From assembly GCA_004963905.1 (NCBI GenBank), contig SUGL01000045.1, forward strand, positions 1 through 43,995: a DNA stretch of 43,995 nt. The letters run 5' to 3'. The notes beneath the pieces were generated by a model. It was not told where the DNA came from. It did no database searches and saw nothing but the letters and a program-made list of their open reading frames with translations. The DNA comes from Mesorhizobium sp. Lineage in GTDB: Bacteria; Pseudomonadota; Alphaproteobacteria; Rhizobiales; Rhizobiaceae. Of this stretch, positions 14,415 through 22,814 are shown piece after piece (position 1 is the stretch's first letter; each line of letters begins with the position of its first letter). A program made the position numbers and the translations under genes.

Positions 14415-16001
14415 ATGAAAAGATCGACCGACAGGCTGCTGGCGCTGGCGATGCTCGCCGTCGGCCTCGTCTGCTTCGCCAAGCTCTATTTGGCGCTGGG
14501 CGGCAAGCCCCCGGCCATGACGAGCGCCGAGGTCTTCGGCGCGGCGGGCGCGCTTTCGATCCTCGCCGGGCTTTCATTCCTCGCCGGCCTGCTGCCGGCG
14601 GCGCCGAAGCACGACCCTGCGGTGCCTCTCTTCGGCCGCGACGCCGAGATCGTGCCAGCCGGGCGCCCCAGGCTGCGCCGCATCGCGCTTGCCGTGCCGC
14701 TCATTGCCCTGCTTGCCATCGTCGTCGACCAGCTCGGTCCCTGGCGGACGCCGGGTAGCGAACCGGCCGAATCCAAGGAGGTTGCCGCCGCTCCGGCGCA
14801 GCCCGCGACGCCGGTCGGGATCGCGGCGGCCCCGCAGCCGGCTCCCCCCGCTCAGGAATCGGCGGAGAACCCGCCCGGCGAACCCGTCGCGGCGCCCGCC
14901 GAGCCGACACCTCTGGCCACGGTGCCGCCCAACCTGATGCCAGTGCCGCCAGCGCAGCCGTCAACGCAGCAGGCTGCCCCTGCCGCCCCGGAGCCCGTCC
15001 GGCAGACGGCGTTGGCGCCCGTTGCTCAGCCCGAAGTCGCCTCGCCTCCCGAGACGGTGGCGCCGCCTCCGCCCGAGCCGCCGGCGCAGCCGACCGCGCC
15101 GGAAGGCCATCGCGATGCCGTCGTCTGGCTGGCGGTCTCGGCCGACGGGCATGAGATCATGAGCGCCAGCACCGACCGCATGATCAAGCTCTGGGACGTC
15201 GACGGCAAGCGGCTGATCCGCGACCTCGGCGAGCACAAGGACATGGCGCGTACGGCACTCTTCATGCCCGACGGCAAGACCGCTCTCACCGCCGGCGACG
15301 ATGGCGAGATCGTGCTGCGCCAGCTTTCCGACGGCGCGGTGCTGCATGTCTTCTCCTCGGGCCAGAACGGCGGCGCGAACAAGCTCGCCGTCAGCCCCGA
15401 CGGCAAACGCGCCGTCAGCGGCCACGACAGCGGCTCCGTCATCGTCTGGGACCTGGAGAAGAGCGCGGTGCTCCATGTCCTGCCCGGCCATGACTGGTCC
15501 GTCAGCTCGGTCGCCGTCTCGGCCGACGGCACAAGAGCGCTTACCGGCAGCATCGACGGCGAGCTCAAGCTTTGGGACATCGCCGCCGGCAAGCAATTGC
15601 GCAGCTGGCACGGCCACGACCGCGGCGCCTATGGTGCCGTCTTCACCGCCGACGGCCGTCACGCGGTGACCGGCAGCGGCGACTACACGATAAAGCTCTG
15701 GGACCTCGACAGCTTCAGGGAGGTCCGCCGCTTCGACGGCCATTCCGGCACCGTCTATGCGCTCGCTCTGTCCGCCGACGGCAAGCGGCTGGGCTCGGTC
15801 TCGCTCGACGGCACCGCGCGCGTCTGGAACATGGACACCGGCGCCGAGATCGCCGAGTTCGATCCCGGCACCGGGCCGATGTACTCGGTGGCGTTCGCCG
15901 CCGACGGCACACTTCTCACCGGCGGCATCGACCGCACCATCCGCGATTGGCCGGCGAGCGGCGGGGATGGGACGGTGCTGTTCGCGGGCGCGCCGGAGTA
16001 G
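14415..16001 (+). CDS. Membrane-anchored WD40-repeat protein
   Basis: A 528-residue protein. Two or three hydrophobic helices lie near residues 8-28, 40-62 and 92-108. A long Pro/Ala-rich linker (about 115-230) follows, then a seven-bladed WD40 propeller (about 235-525). The blade ends are visible as IKLWDVDG, IVLRQLSDG, VIVWDLEK, LKLWDIAAG, IKLWDLDS, ARVWNMDTG and the last, degenerate IRDWPAS. Such propellers are interaction platforms, here presumably displayed on the membrane. The second blade lacks the WD pair. The ATG follows GGGGGGAACGCCT. No partner gene is obvious, although the Sel1 protein directly downstream is another repeat scaffold. Confidence 0.88.
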   Translation: MKRSTDRLLALAMLAVGLVCFAKLYLALGGKPPAMTSAEVFGAAGALSILAGLSFLAGLLPAAPKHDPAVPLFGRDAEIVPAGRPRLRRIALAVPLIALLAIVVDQLGPWRTPGSEPAESKEVAAAPAQPATPVGIAAAPQPAPPAQESAENPPGEPVAAPAEPTPLATVPPNLMPVPPAQPSTQQAAPAAPEPVRQTALAPVAQPEVASPPETVAPPPPEPPAQPTAPEGHRDAVVWLAVSADGHEIMSASTDRMIKLWDVDGKRLIRDLGEHKDMARTALFMPDGKTALTAGDDGEIVLRQLSDGAVLHVFSSGQNGGANKLAVSPDGKRAVSGHDSGSVIVWDLEKSAVLHVLPGHDWSVSSVAVSADGTRALTGSIDGELKLWDIAAGKQLRSWHGHDRGAYGAVFTADGRHAVTGSGDYTIKLWDLDSFREVRRFDGHSGTVYALALSADGKRLGSVSLDGTARVWNMDTGAEIAEFDPGTGPMYSVAFAADGTLLTGGIDRTIRDWPASGGDGTVLFAGAPE

Positions 16002-16060
16002 CTGGGGCTATTCATATTGCGGATATTCCAGAACAGCCCGGCTTGCGCTAGGAATTACTG

Positions 16061-17251
16061 GTGGCTGCAAATGGGGCGGGGACCTTGAGCAATAACGACT
16101 GGCCGCCAGAAGCACATACGACAGTCTTTACCCCGGTCGCGCCGAGCCGCCGGGGAATCCTGCTCATCGTCCTGGTATTGCTCGCCGCTTACGTGGTGCT
16201 CGGATCGGTCCGAAATTACTACGTGCAGTGGTCCGCGATAAGAAAGGCAGAAGCCGCCCGTTTGGCGAAGGACTACACGCAAGAGTATCGACAGCTTTCT
16301 TTACTGGCGAATATGGGCAATCCCGGCGCCCAGTATGGTCTTGGGGGCCTGTACTGGCAAGGGCAAGGCGTCGCTCAAAGTCGCCAGCAGGCTCTCAATT
16401 GGTGGCGGAAGGCTGCAGATGGAGGAAGCGCCCAAGCTGCCTACGGCATCGGTCGCGCCTACTACGTCGGCGAAGGCGTCGAGAGGAACGATAAAATTGC
16501 GGCGACGTGGGCAAAGAAAGCTGCCGATGGGGGAGAGCCAAACGGGCAGACTTTGCTCGGCATGCTTTACGCGCGAGGTCACGGCGTAGAGCAGGATTAC
16601 AACACAGCCTTCGAATGGTGGATGAAGGCCGCGGCCCGTGGGCAGGTCGATGCACAAGTAGCCGTCGGCAATGCTTACACGCTGGGCAGCGGGGTTGGAA
16701 AGGATGATGCGCAAGCTGTTGTCTGGTACCGCAAAGCGGCCGAGCAAGGTAACATCCCGGCGCAGTCGATGCTGGGCTATGCCTATTCGGCGGGCAAGGG
16801 TGTGGCCAGAAACGACACGGAAGCTGCGTCTTGGTGGTTGAAGGCGGCGACCCAAGGGGATGCTTATGCGCAGGCGAGCGTCGGCGTTGCGTATTGGAAT
16901 GGCGCCGGCCTGACCCATAGCGACGCAAGCGCTGTTTCGTGGTGGCTCAAGGCAGCGAAGCAAGGAAATGTTTCCGCCGAGCTATATCTGGCTGCCGCCT
17001 ATGCCAATGGGAGAGGGACAGCCAAGGACGATAAGTCCGCCGAGTTCTGGCTGCTACAGGCGGCCGGGACGGGGAACGTGGATGCAGAAATTAACCTCGG
17101 CAAGCTCTACTATGGCGGGATCGGAGGCACGCCGAATTACACGGAGGCAGCCAAATGGTTCACCAAGGCGGCGGGTCACGGCAATGCCGAGGCCAAGGCC
17201 TTTCTCGAGTTGATGAAGCAAAAAGGCCAGTTCGACAGCAAAACGCTGTGA
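16061..17251 (+). CDS. Sel1-repeat protein with N-terminal membrane anchor
   Basis: A 396-residue protein, probably starting at GTG 16061 after AGGAAT. Residues 32-50 (GILLIVLVLLAAYVVLG) are a single transmembrane helix. From about 86 to 380 there are eight consecutive Sel1-like 36-residue repeats with the pattern A-x-x-x-L-G-x-x-Y-x-x-G-x-G-V-x-x-D-x-x-x-A-x-x-W-x-x-K-A-A-x-x-G. Sel1 proteins are adaptors in signalling, stress response or envelope assembly. Its base composition is somewhat less GC-extreme than neighbouring genes, which may mean a different origin. It follows the WD40 gene by 59 bases in the same direction. Confidence 0.9.
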   Translation: MAANGAGTLSNNDWPPEAHTTVFTPVAPSRRGILLIVLVLLAAYVVLGSVRNYYVQWSAIRKAEAARLAKDYTQEYRQLSLLANMGNPGAQYGLGGLYWQGQGVAQSRQQALNWWRKAADGGSAQAAYGIGRAYYVGEGVERNDKIAATWAKKAADGGEPNGQTLLGMLYARGHGVEQDYNTAFEWWMKAAARGQVDAQVAVGNAYTLGSGVGKDDAQAVVWYRKAAEQGNIPAQSMLGYAYSAGKGVARNDTEAASWWLKAATQGDAYAQASVGVAYWNGAGLTHSDASAVSWWLKAAKQGNVSAELYLAAAYANGRGTAKDDKSAEFWLLQAAGTGNVDAEINLGKLYYGGIGGTPNYTEAAKWFTKAAGHGNAEAKAFLELMKQKGQFDSKTL

Positions 17252-17285
17252 CCGCGTTGCGGACCTTGCGGATTGGCTGAGACGC

Positions 17286-17403
17286 TGCCGGGACAGCACC
17301 CCTTCTGGCCTGCCGGCCATCTCGCCCGAAAGCCTGCGCGACATCCGATCTCCCCCCTTGCGGGCCCTTGCGGGGGAGATGCCCGGCAGGGCAGAGGGGG
17401 TGT
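17286..17403. repeat. R1 palindromic repeat, compact copy
   Basis: The left half is gacagcaccccttctggcct and lost its stem (ctcgcccgaaag). The right half has an enlarged stem in which cgggcccttg is duplicated, then ggggagatgcccggcagggc. It lies between the Sel1 and amidase genes. Confidence 0.8.
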
Positions 17404-17476
17404 GACGGAACGCGACCTCATGTTTCAAGCCGCCATTGCCGCACGCAGGATGATTCGACCAGGAATTCGCCAGCCG

Positions 17477-19486
17477 ATGAACATAGTAGAAGCCTCGATC
17501 GCCGACCTGCGCCGCGCGCTGGAGGATGGCATCGTCACCAGCGTCGAGCTCACCGGCGCATGCTTGCGTCGCATTGCCCATTACGACCGGCACGGCATCG
17601 CGCTCAATGCCGTGCCCATACTCAATCCGAAAATGTTCGACGAGGCCGAAGCCTCCGACCGGCGCCGCCGCGCGGGCAAAACGCTCGGGCCGCTCGACGG
17701 CATCCCCTACACCGCCAAGGACAGCTACAAGGTGAAGGGCCTGACGGTCGCCGCGGGCTCGCCCGCCTTCGAGCATCTCACGGCAAACGACGACGCCTTC
17801 ACCATCGCCCGGCTGCGTGCTGCGGGCGCGGTGCTGATCGGCCTCACCAACATGCCGCCGATGGCCAATGGCGGCATGCAGCGCGGCGTCTATGGCCGCG
17901 CCGAGAGCCCGTACAATGCCGACTGGCTGACCGCGGCCTTCGGCTCCGGTTCCTCCAACGGCTCGGGCACGGCGACGGCCGCGAGCTTCGCCGCCTTCGG
18001 GCTCGGCGAGGAGACCTGGTCGTCCGGCCGCGCGCCGGCCTCCAACAATGCGCTGGTCGCCTACACGCCCTCGCGCGGGGTGATCTCTGTGCGCGGCAAC
18101 TGGCCTTTGGTGCCCACCATGGACGTGGTGGTGCCGCATACGCGCAGCGTCTCCGACATGCTCGAACTGCTCGATGTGATCGTCGCCGACGATCATGACA
18201 CGCGCGGCGATTTCTGGCGCGTGCAGCCCTGGGTGCCGATCCCGAAAGCTTCGGCGCTTCGGCCGGCGAACTATACCCGGCTGGCGCTCAATGGCGCGCT
18301 CAAGGGCAAGCGGCTCGGCGTGCCGAAGATGTATATCGGCAAGGATGAAGGCGCCGACCGCCCGATCGAGACGCGCACCTCGGTGCTCGATCTCTGGCGG
18401 CAGGCGGCTGGCGACCTTGAAGCGCTCGGCGCAGAAGTGGTGGAGGTCGATTTCCCCGTCGTCTCGAATTACGAGCGCGACCGTCCAGGCGCGTGCTCCA
18501 TGGTCGATCGCGGGCTGGTGCCGCAGGAGTTTGCCCAACGCGAGCTCTGGGACCTGTCGATCTGGTCGTGGGACGATTTTCTGCGCGCCAATGCCGACCC
18601 GGCGCTCCCCGATCTCGCCTCGGTCGACGGCCCGAAGATCTTCCCGCGGCCGCCGGGCGCGCTGCCGGACCGCTACGGCGATGACGGTTTTGATCTGGCC
18701 GAATATGTCGAGCGGGCCAAACAGGGTGTGATGGCGCTTGATGACATTCCCACGATCGAGGCGGGGCTGAAAGGGCTGGAGGCGACGCGCCGCATCGATT
18801 TCGAGGATTGGCTCGAGGCCAACCGGCTCGACGCCGTGGTGCTGCCGGCCGTCGCCGATGTCGGCCCGGCCGATGCCGACGTCGACGAGGCCTCGGCAGA
18901 CCTTGCCTGGCGCAACGGCACCTGGGTCGCCAACGGCAATCTGGTCTGGCGCCATCTCGGCATCCCGACGGTGACGGTGCCGATGGGCACCATAGCCGAT
19001 ATCGGCATGCCGGTGGGTTTCACCTTCGCCGGCAAGGCCTATGACGACGTCACGCTGCTGACGATGGCCGGCGACTACGAGCGCGCCACCCGGCACCGCA
19101 CCGTCCCGCCGCGCACGCCGGCGCTGGCGGACGACGTGTTTGCGGGCAGGGATGTGACGAGTGGTGCCGGCGATGCGCCGCTTGCGATGGCGCTGAGTGC
19201 CGAGACGGTCCGTGCCGGCGACACCGACGAGATCGCGATCGCGCTGGAGATCGATGCGAGCGGTGAGCCGGATGCCGCCATCGTAAAAGTCCACGTCAAT
19301 GGCGAGCCGGTTATCATGCAGGCGGACGGCAACCGCTACACAGGCCGGATCGTGGTGCCGGCCTCGACGCACCAAGGCTTCCACAGCGTCTGGCGCGGTT
19401 CCTACGGCTCGATCGTGACCGCCATTGTGAGGCTGGCAGATGGGCGCGCTGCCGGAGCTTATGTCGTGACGGGCGGGATTGGCTGA
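17477..19486 (+). CDS. Amidase-signature family hydrolase with C-terminal extension
   Basis: A 669-residue amidase. The catalytic Lys is in GIPYTAKDSYKVKG. The glycine/serine-rich signature is present as GSGSSNGSGTATAASFAAFG with the cis-Ser, and the nucleophile Ser lies in ETWSSGRAPAS, matching the usual TGGS-x-R-x-P-A. The amidase core ends near residue 555 (RHRTVPPRTPAL). Residues about 570-669 form a beta-rich extension (ETVRAGDTDEIAIALEID...VKVHVNGEPV) that looks Ig-like and is not part of the standard family. The substrate is unknown; the family includes Glu-tRNA(Gln) amidotransferase A and many nitrile/amide enzymes. An in-frame ATG at 17420 would add 19 residues. Confidence 0.88.
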   Translation: MNIVEASIADLRRALEDGIVTSVELTGACLRRIAHYDRHGIALNAVPILNPKMFDEAEASDRRRRAGKTLGPLDGIPYTAKDSYKVKGLTVAAGSPAFEHLTANDDAFTIARLRAAGAVLIGLTNMPPMANGGMQRGVYGRAESPYNADWLTAAFGSGSSNGSGTATAASFAAFGLGEETWSSGRAPASNNALVAYTPSRGVISVRGNWPLVPTMDVVVPHTRSVSDMLELLDVIVADDHDTRGDFWRVQPWVPIPKASALRPANYTRLALNGALKGKRLGVPKMYIGKDEGADRPIETRTSVLDLWRQAAGDLEALGAEVVEVDFPVVSNYERDRPGACSMVDRGLVPQEFAQRELWDLSIWSWDDFLRANADPALPDLASVDGPKIFPRPPGALPDRYGDDGFDLAEYVERAKQGVMALDDIPTIEAGLKGLEATRRIDFEDWLEANRLDAVVLPAVADVGPADADVDEASADLAWRNGTWVANGNLVWRHLGIPTVTVPMGTIADIGMPVGFTFAGKAYDDVTLLTMAGDYERATRHRTVPPRTPALADDVFAGRDVTSGAGDAPLAMALSAETVRAGDTDEIAIALEIDASGEPDAAIVKVHVNGEPVIMQADGNRYTGRIVVPASTHQGFHSVWRGSYGSIVTAIVRLADGRAAGAYVVTGGIG

Positions 19487-19490
19487 GGCG

Positions 19491-19682
19491 CCCTCCTTCT
19501 CCCCTTGTGGGAGAAGGTGGCCGAGCGAAGCTCGGACGGATGAGGGGTGTTGGACGGATCGCTGCCTTGAGGAACTAAGTACTTACAATCGCTCGATATT
19601 TCATCGCCTCATTTCTTCCATCACCCCTCATCCGTCTCGGCGCTGCGCGCCGATCCACCTTCTCCCACAAGGGGAGAAGGAG
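19491..19682. repeat. R2 repeat, left copy of a direct pair flanking the MFS/LysR genes
   Basis: It has R2 inverted arms around a middle reading cgctgccttgaggaactaag, tacttacaatcgctcgatat. The same unit recurs in the same orientation at 21911-22103 with few differences, including this middle, which is absent from the R2 copies at 10433 and 32381. Confidence 0.88.
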
Positions 19683-19691
19683 GGCGCCCCG

Positions 19692-20903
19692 CTACCCCAC
19701 CCAATCCACCACCAGCGCCGCCACTCCGAACACCGCCCCGGCTGTGCAGACCGCATTCCATCCGCCCCAAGCCCAGGTCACCCCCGCCAGCAGCGAGCCG
19801 ACCGCGCCGCCGATGAAGAATATCCCGACGAACAGGCCGTTGAGGCGCCCGCGCGCTTTCGGCTGCAAAAGGTTGACGGCGCGGCGGCCGAGCGTCTGGT
19901 CGCCGGTGACGCCGATGTCGAGCAGCACGGCGCTGGCGCCCATCAGCAGCAGCGGCGGCCGTGAATCCCCGCCGGTAGCCGCGCCCGCCCACGCCGCGAG
20001 GCCGAGCGCCGCGATCAGGCCGAGATGGCAGAGAACCGTCGCCGGCCGCGTGAAGCCGCGATCGCCGGCGCGGCCGAACAGCGGCGTCACCGCAGCACCC
20101 CCGGCGCCGGCCAGCGCGAACAGCGCGATTCCTTTCTGGCCGAGGTGGAAGGGTGCTGCTGCAAGGCGCAGCGCTACCGCGGTCCAGAACACGCTGAAGG
20201 CCGCCATCGCCAGGCTCGCCGTCAGCGCGCGGCGGCGCAGCACCGGCTCCAGGCGCAAAAGCTCCAGCAGCGAGGCGATCAACGCCGCGTAGCTCGTGTG
20301 CGCCAGCGGCCGTCGCCGCGGCAAGGCGAGGCCGAGCAGGATGGCGAGCAAAGCCAGCGCCGCGGCGCTGATGCCGTAGAAGGCGCGCCAGCCGAAGGCG
20401 TCTGCGGCCAGGCTCGCCAGCGGGCGCGAAAGCAAGATGCCGATCATCAGCCCGCTCATCACGTCGCCGATGACGCGCCCGTCCTGTCCGGGCGGCGCCA
20501 TCGAGGCGGCGACCGGCACCAGCACCTGGATGCAGGAGCAGGCGGCGCCCAGCACGAACAGCACGGCGAGCAGGGAGGTGGCGGACGGCGCGAAGGATGC
20601 GATCGCGGCCGCGAGCGCCGCCACGCCGAGCATGCGCAGCACCAGCACCCGGTTCTCGACCAGGTCGGAGAGCGGCACCAGGAAGAACAGCCCGGCGGCA
20701 TAGCCGAGCAAGGTCGCCATCGAGACCAGGCCGCTCTCCGATGCCGCTGCGCCCAGCGACGGGCCGATCAGCCCGACCAGCGTCTGCGGCGCGAACAGGT
20801 TGGTGACGATGATGCCGACCGAGGCGGCAAACAGCAGCGTCTGCGATCGGGTGATGGTTTCGGCCGGCCGCTCGGCCAATTGCGCGTTGTGGGTTCCGTG
20901 CAT
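19692..20903 (-). CDS. MFS transporter
   Basis: A 403-residue inner-membrane protein with about 12 hydrophobic segments, in the drug/metabolite MFS group. The loop after TM2 reads PLSDLVENRVLVLRM, a variant of the MFS motif A (G-x-L-a-D-r-x-G-r-k), and the second half has PLFGRAGDRGFTRPA in the matching position. The start at 20903 has GAGGAG four to nine bases upstream, and that site lies inside a perfect hairpin stem (see 20909-20936). It is divergent from a LysR regulator, the usual arrangement for an efflux pump and its regulator, so regulation by that neighbour is likely. The cargo is unknown. Confidence 0.9.
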   Translation of the reverse strand: MHGTHNAQLAERPAETITRSQTLLFAASVGIIVTNLFAPQTLVGLIGPSLGAAASESGLVSMATLLGYAAGLFFLVPLSDLVENRVLVLRMLGVAALAAAIASFAPSATSLLAVLFVLGAACSCIQVLVPVAASMAPPGQDGRVIGDVMSGLMIGILLSRPLASLAADAFGWRAFYGISAAALALLAILLGLALPRRRPLAHTSYAALIASLLELLRLEPVLRRRALTASLAMAAFSVFWTAVALRLAAAPFHLGQKGIALFALAGAGGAAVTPLFGRAGDRGFTRPATVLCHLGLIAALGLAAWAGAATGGDSRPPLLLMGASAVLLDIGVTGDQTLGRRAVNLLQPKARGRLNGLFVGIFFIGGAVGSLLAGVTWAWGGWNAVCTAGAVFGVAALVVDWVG

Positions 20904-20908
20904 GAGGC

Positions 20909-20936
20909 TCCTCGCTGTTCGCATATCCAGCGAGGA
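20909..20936 (-). promoter_or_regulatory. Hairpin covering the ribosome binding site of the MFS gene
   Basis: On the minus strand, TCCTCGCTG and CAGCGAGGA are perfect 9-bp arms around a 10-base loop. The 3' arm contains the GAGGA that serves as the Shine-Dalgarno for the ATG at 20903. The mRNA would therefore form a stem that hides the ribosome binding site. Whether it acts as a switch or only damps expression cannot be told from sequence. Confidence 0.5.
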
Positions 20937-21000
20937 CTTTATTCGGAATAGGCATAATGCTACAATCGAATTGACCTGATAATGATTATGCGAGGTGCGC
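20937..21000. promoter_or_regulatory. Divergent MFS/LysR promoter region
   Basis: This short AT-rich block contains cataatg, a caatcgaattg palindrome-like segment and the near-palindrome ataatgattat. LysR regulators usually bind T-N11-A dyads between divergent genes, and this is where the site would be. I cannot fix one specific half-site pair. Confidence 0.4.
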
Positions 21001-21909
21001 ATGAACATCCACGACCTCGAAGCCTTCGTCGCCGTCGTCGAAACCGGCTCCATCGTCGGCGCCTCGGCCAGGCTCAACCTCACCCAGCCAGGTGTCACGC
21101 GCCGCATCCAGAATCTGGAGGAGCGGCTGGCCACACCCTTGCTCGACCGGCAGTCGAAGCCGCTGAAGCCGACCGCCTCGGGCCGCGAGGCCTATGAGCA
21201 TGGCCGCCGCGTGCTGCGCTCACTGGAGGATCTGAAGGCGGGCGTCTCGCCGGCCGGCGAGGTGAGGGGCGAGTTCCGACTGGGCATCATGCCCTATCTC
21301 TCGACCAGCGCGCTCTCCGAGCCGCTCGACAGTCTTCGCGCGGCCTTTCCGCAGCTGACGCTGAAAATCACCTCTAGTCTTTCGCCGCGCCTGGTCGAGC
21401 AGGTGCTGCACAGCGAGATCGACGCCGTCGCCGTCTGCCTCGCCGAGGGTGTCGCGCCGCCGGCGGAACTCGTCGGCGATGATCTCGGCGTGCAGGCGGT
21501 GCTCTTGGTTGCCTCGCCCAGCCTCGGCGTGCCGAAACGGGCCGAGCTCACCGACCTTGCCCGCTACCCCTGGGTGCTCAACGAGACCGGCTGCGGCTTC
21601 CGCGCCTTCATCCGCCACCGCTTCGAAGTGGCGCGGCTGCCTTTCCACGTCGGCGTCGAGGCGCAAGGGGCCGATCTCAGGATGTCGCTGGTGGCGCGCG
21701 GCCACGGCATCGGCGTCGTCACCCCCGGCGCGCTGTCCGGCAGCCCGTGGCGCGATGCGGTCGAGGTGGTCGATTGCCCCGGCTTCAAGCCGCAAGTGCG
21801 CTGCTGGCTGCTCCACCGCCCGCCGGCCGGCAGGCTCGCGCGCCCGATCGCCGTCTTCCGCGATACGCTGGCCGAGGCGCTGAAAGGGCCAATGCCGCTG
21901 ATGTCGTAG
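21001..21909 (+). CDS. LysR-family transcriptional regulator
   Basis: A 302-residue regulator. The N-terminal winged helix-turn-helix (1-62) reads MNIHDLEAFVAVVETGS, then SARLNLTQPGVTRRIQNLEE and LLDRQSKPLKPTASG, all standard LTTR motifs. The effector-binding domain (about 90-300) starts VRGEFRLGIMPYLSTSAL. The ligand is unknown. The ATG at 21001 is preceded by GAGG. It is transcribed away from the MFS gene and probably autoregulates while controlling that transporter (inference from gene order). Confidence 0.94.
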   Translation: MNIHDLEAFVAVVETGSIVGASARLNLTQPGVTRRIQNLEERLATPLLDRQSKPLKPTASGREAYEHGRRVLRSLEDLKAGVSPAGEVRGEFRLGIMPYLSTSALSEPLDSLRAAFPQLTLKITSSLSPRLVEQVLHSEIDAVAVCLAEGVAPPAELVGDDLGVQAVLLVASPSLGVPKRAELTDLARYPWVLNETGCGFRAFIRHRFEVARLPFHVGVEAQGADLRMSLVARGHGIGVVTPGALSGSPWRDAVEVVDCPGFKPQVRCWLLHRPPAGRLARPIAVFRDTLAEALKGPMPLMS

Positions 21910-21910
21910 C

Positions 21911-22103
21911 ACCCTCCTTCTCCCCTTGTGGGAGAAGGAGGCCGAGCGAAGCTCGGACGGATGAGGGGTGTTGGACGGATCGCTGCCTCAAGGAACTAAG
22001 CACTTACAATCGCTAGATATTTCATCGCCTCATTTCTTCCAACACCCCTCATCCGTCTCGGCGCTGCGCGCCGATCCACCTTCTCCCCTTAGGGGAGAAG
22101 GTG
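21911..22103. repeat. R2 repeat, right copy of a direct pair flanking the MFS/LysR genes
   Basis: Nearly identical to 19491-19682 and in the same orientation, including the middle cgctgcctcaaggaactaag. Differences include ggagaaggag for ggagaaggtg and tctcccctta for tctcccacaa. The pair could recombine to delete or duplicate the 2.2 kb in between. Confidence 0.88.
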
Positions 22104-22147
22104 AAGGCCCGCCTTGACCCGCTCCCCACCTCCGCTATCTTCGCGCC

Positions 22148-22702
22148 ATGTCAGACACCGCTCCCTCCGCCGCCGCTCCGCTCATCGTCATCGACCTCCA
22201 AACCGGCATGTTCGACGGCCGCTTCGATCCGCCGATTCACGACGCGGACGCGATCGCCGCGCGCGCTCGAAACCTGATCGACTGGGCGCGCCGCTCCGGC
22301 CGCAAGGTGGCGTTCATCCGCCACGACGGGCCGGCGGGCGATCCGCTGGCGCCGGGCGCTTCCGGCTGGCCGGTGTGGCCGCAGCTCGGCCAGGCCGCCG
22401 GCGAGCCGACCTTCGGCAAGACGGTCGGCAATGCCTTTTCCAATGCCGAGCTCGGGCAGTGGGTCGCGGGGCAGGGCGCGCGGGACGTCGTGCTCATCGG
22501 CGCCCAGACCGATTTCTGCGTCGCCGCCACCGTCAAGGGCGCCTTTGCCGAAGGGCTGGGCGTCACCGTGGTTTCGGATGCGCATTCGACGCTGGATTCT
22601 GAGAAGGAGAAGGCGCCGGCCATCATCGCGCGGCACAACGCGGCTTTCGCCGAGCAGGGCGCGCGGCTGACGACGACGGCGGCGTTGACGGGTAAGTACT
22701 GA
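22148..22702 (+). CDS. Isochorismatase-family cysteine hydrolase
   Basis: A 184-residue enzyme with the isochorismatase-like Rossmann fold. The catalytic triad is visible as Asp in IVIDLQTGMF, Lys in FGKTVGNAF and Cys in GAQTDFCVAATV (residue about 123). LIGAQTDFCV is the usual nucleophile loop with its preceding cis-peptide. Relatives hydrolyse nicotinamide, ureidoacrylate, N-carbamoylsarcosine or isochorismate; none can be chosen here. It lies directly downstream of an R2 repeat with a weak ribosome binding site. Confidence 0.92.
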   Translation: MSDTAPSAAAPLIVIDLQTGMFDGRFDPPIHDADAIAARARNLIDWARRSGRKVAFIRHDGPAGDPLAPGASGWPVWPQLGQAAGEPTFGKTVGNAFSNAELGQWVAGQGARDVVLIGAQTDFCVAATVKGAFAEGLGVTVVSDAHSTLDSEKEKAPAIIARHNAAFAEQGARLTTTAALTGKY

Positions 22703-22708
22703 AAGGTC

Positions 22709-22765
22709 GCGTTCCTTCGCGCCCCCCTCTGTCCTGCCGGACAGAGGGAGGCGCTGTCCCGCCGG
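22709..22765. repeat. R1 repeat, collapsed copy lacking its central stems
   Basis: The left arm ccttcgcgcccccctctgtc ctgccgga joins directly to cagagggaggcgctgtcccgcc. Both outer arms are kept, but the ccccc/ggggg stems and spacer are gone, so it looks like an internal deletion product. Confidence 0.7.
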
Positions 22766-22814
22766 CATTCGGAGTCGGGAACCGCACTGATCGACCCCAG
22801 CCTAGGAGCCCACC

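Noticed and set aside
14291..14758. Frame starting after GGAGGA upstream of the WD40 gene
   Set aside because: Good ribosome binding site, but after about 45 codons it enters the WD40 gene in another frame and becomes an Arg/Ala-rich shadow; a short leader peptide cannot be excluded.
17054..19384. A 776-codon open frame antisense to the amidase gene
   Set aside because: It mirrors the codon structure of the real gene, is Arg/His/Gly-rich without any domain, and lacks a ribosome binding site; it is a GC-rich shadow.
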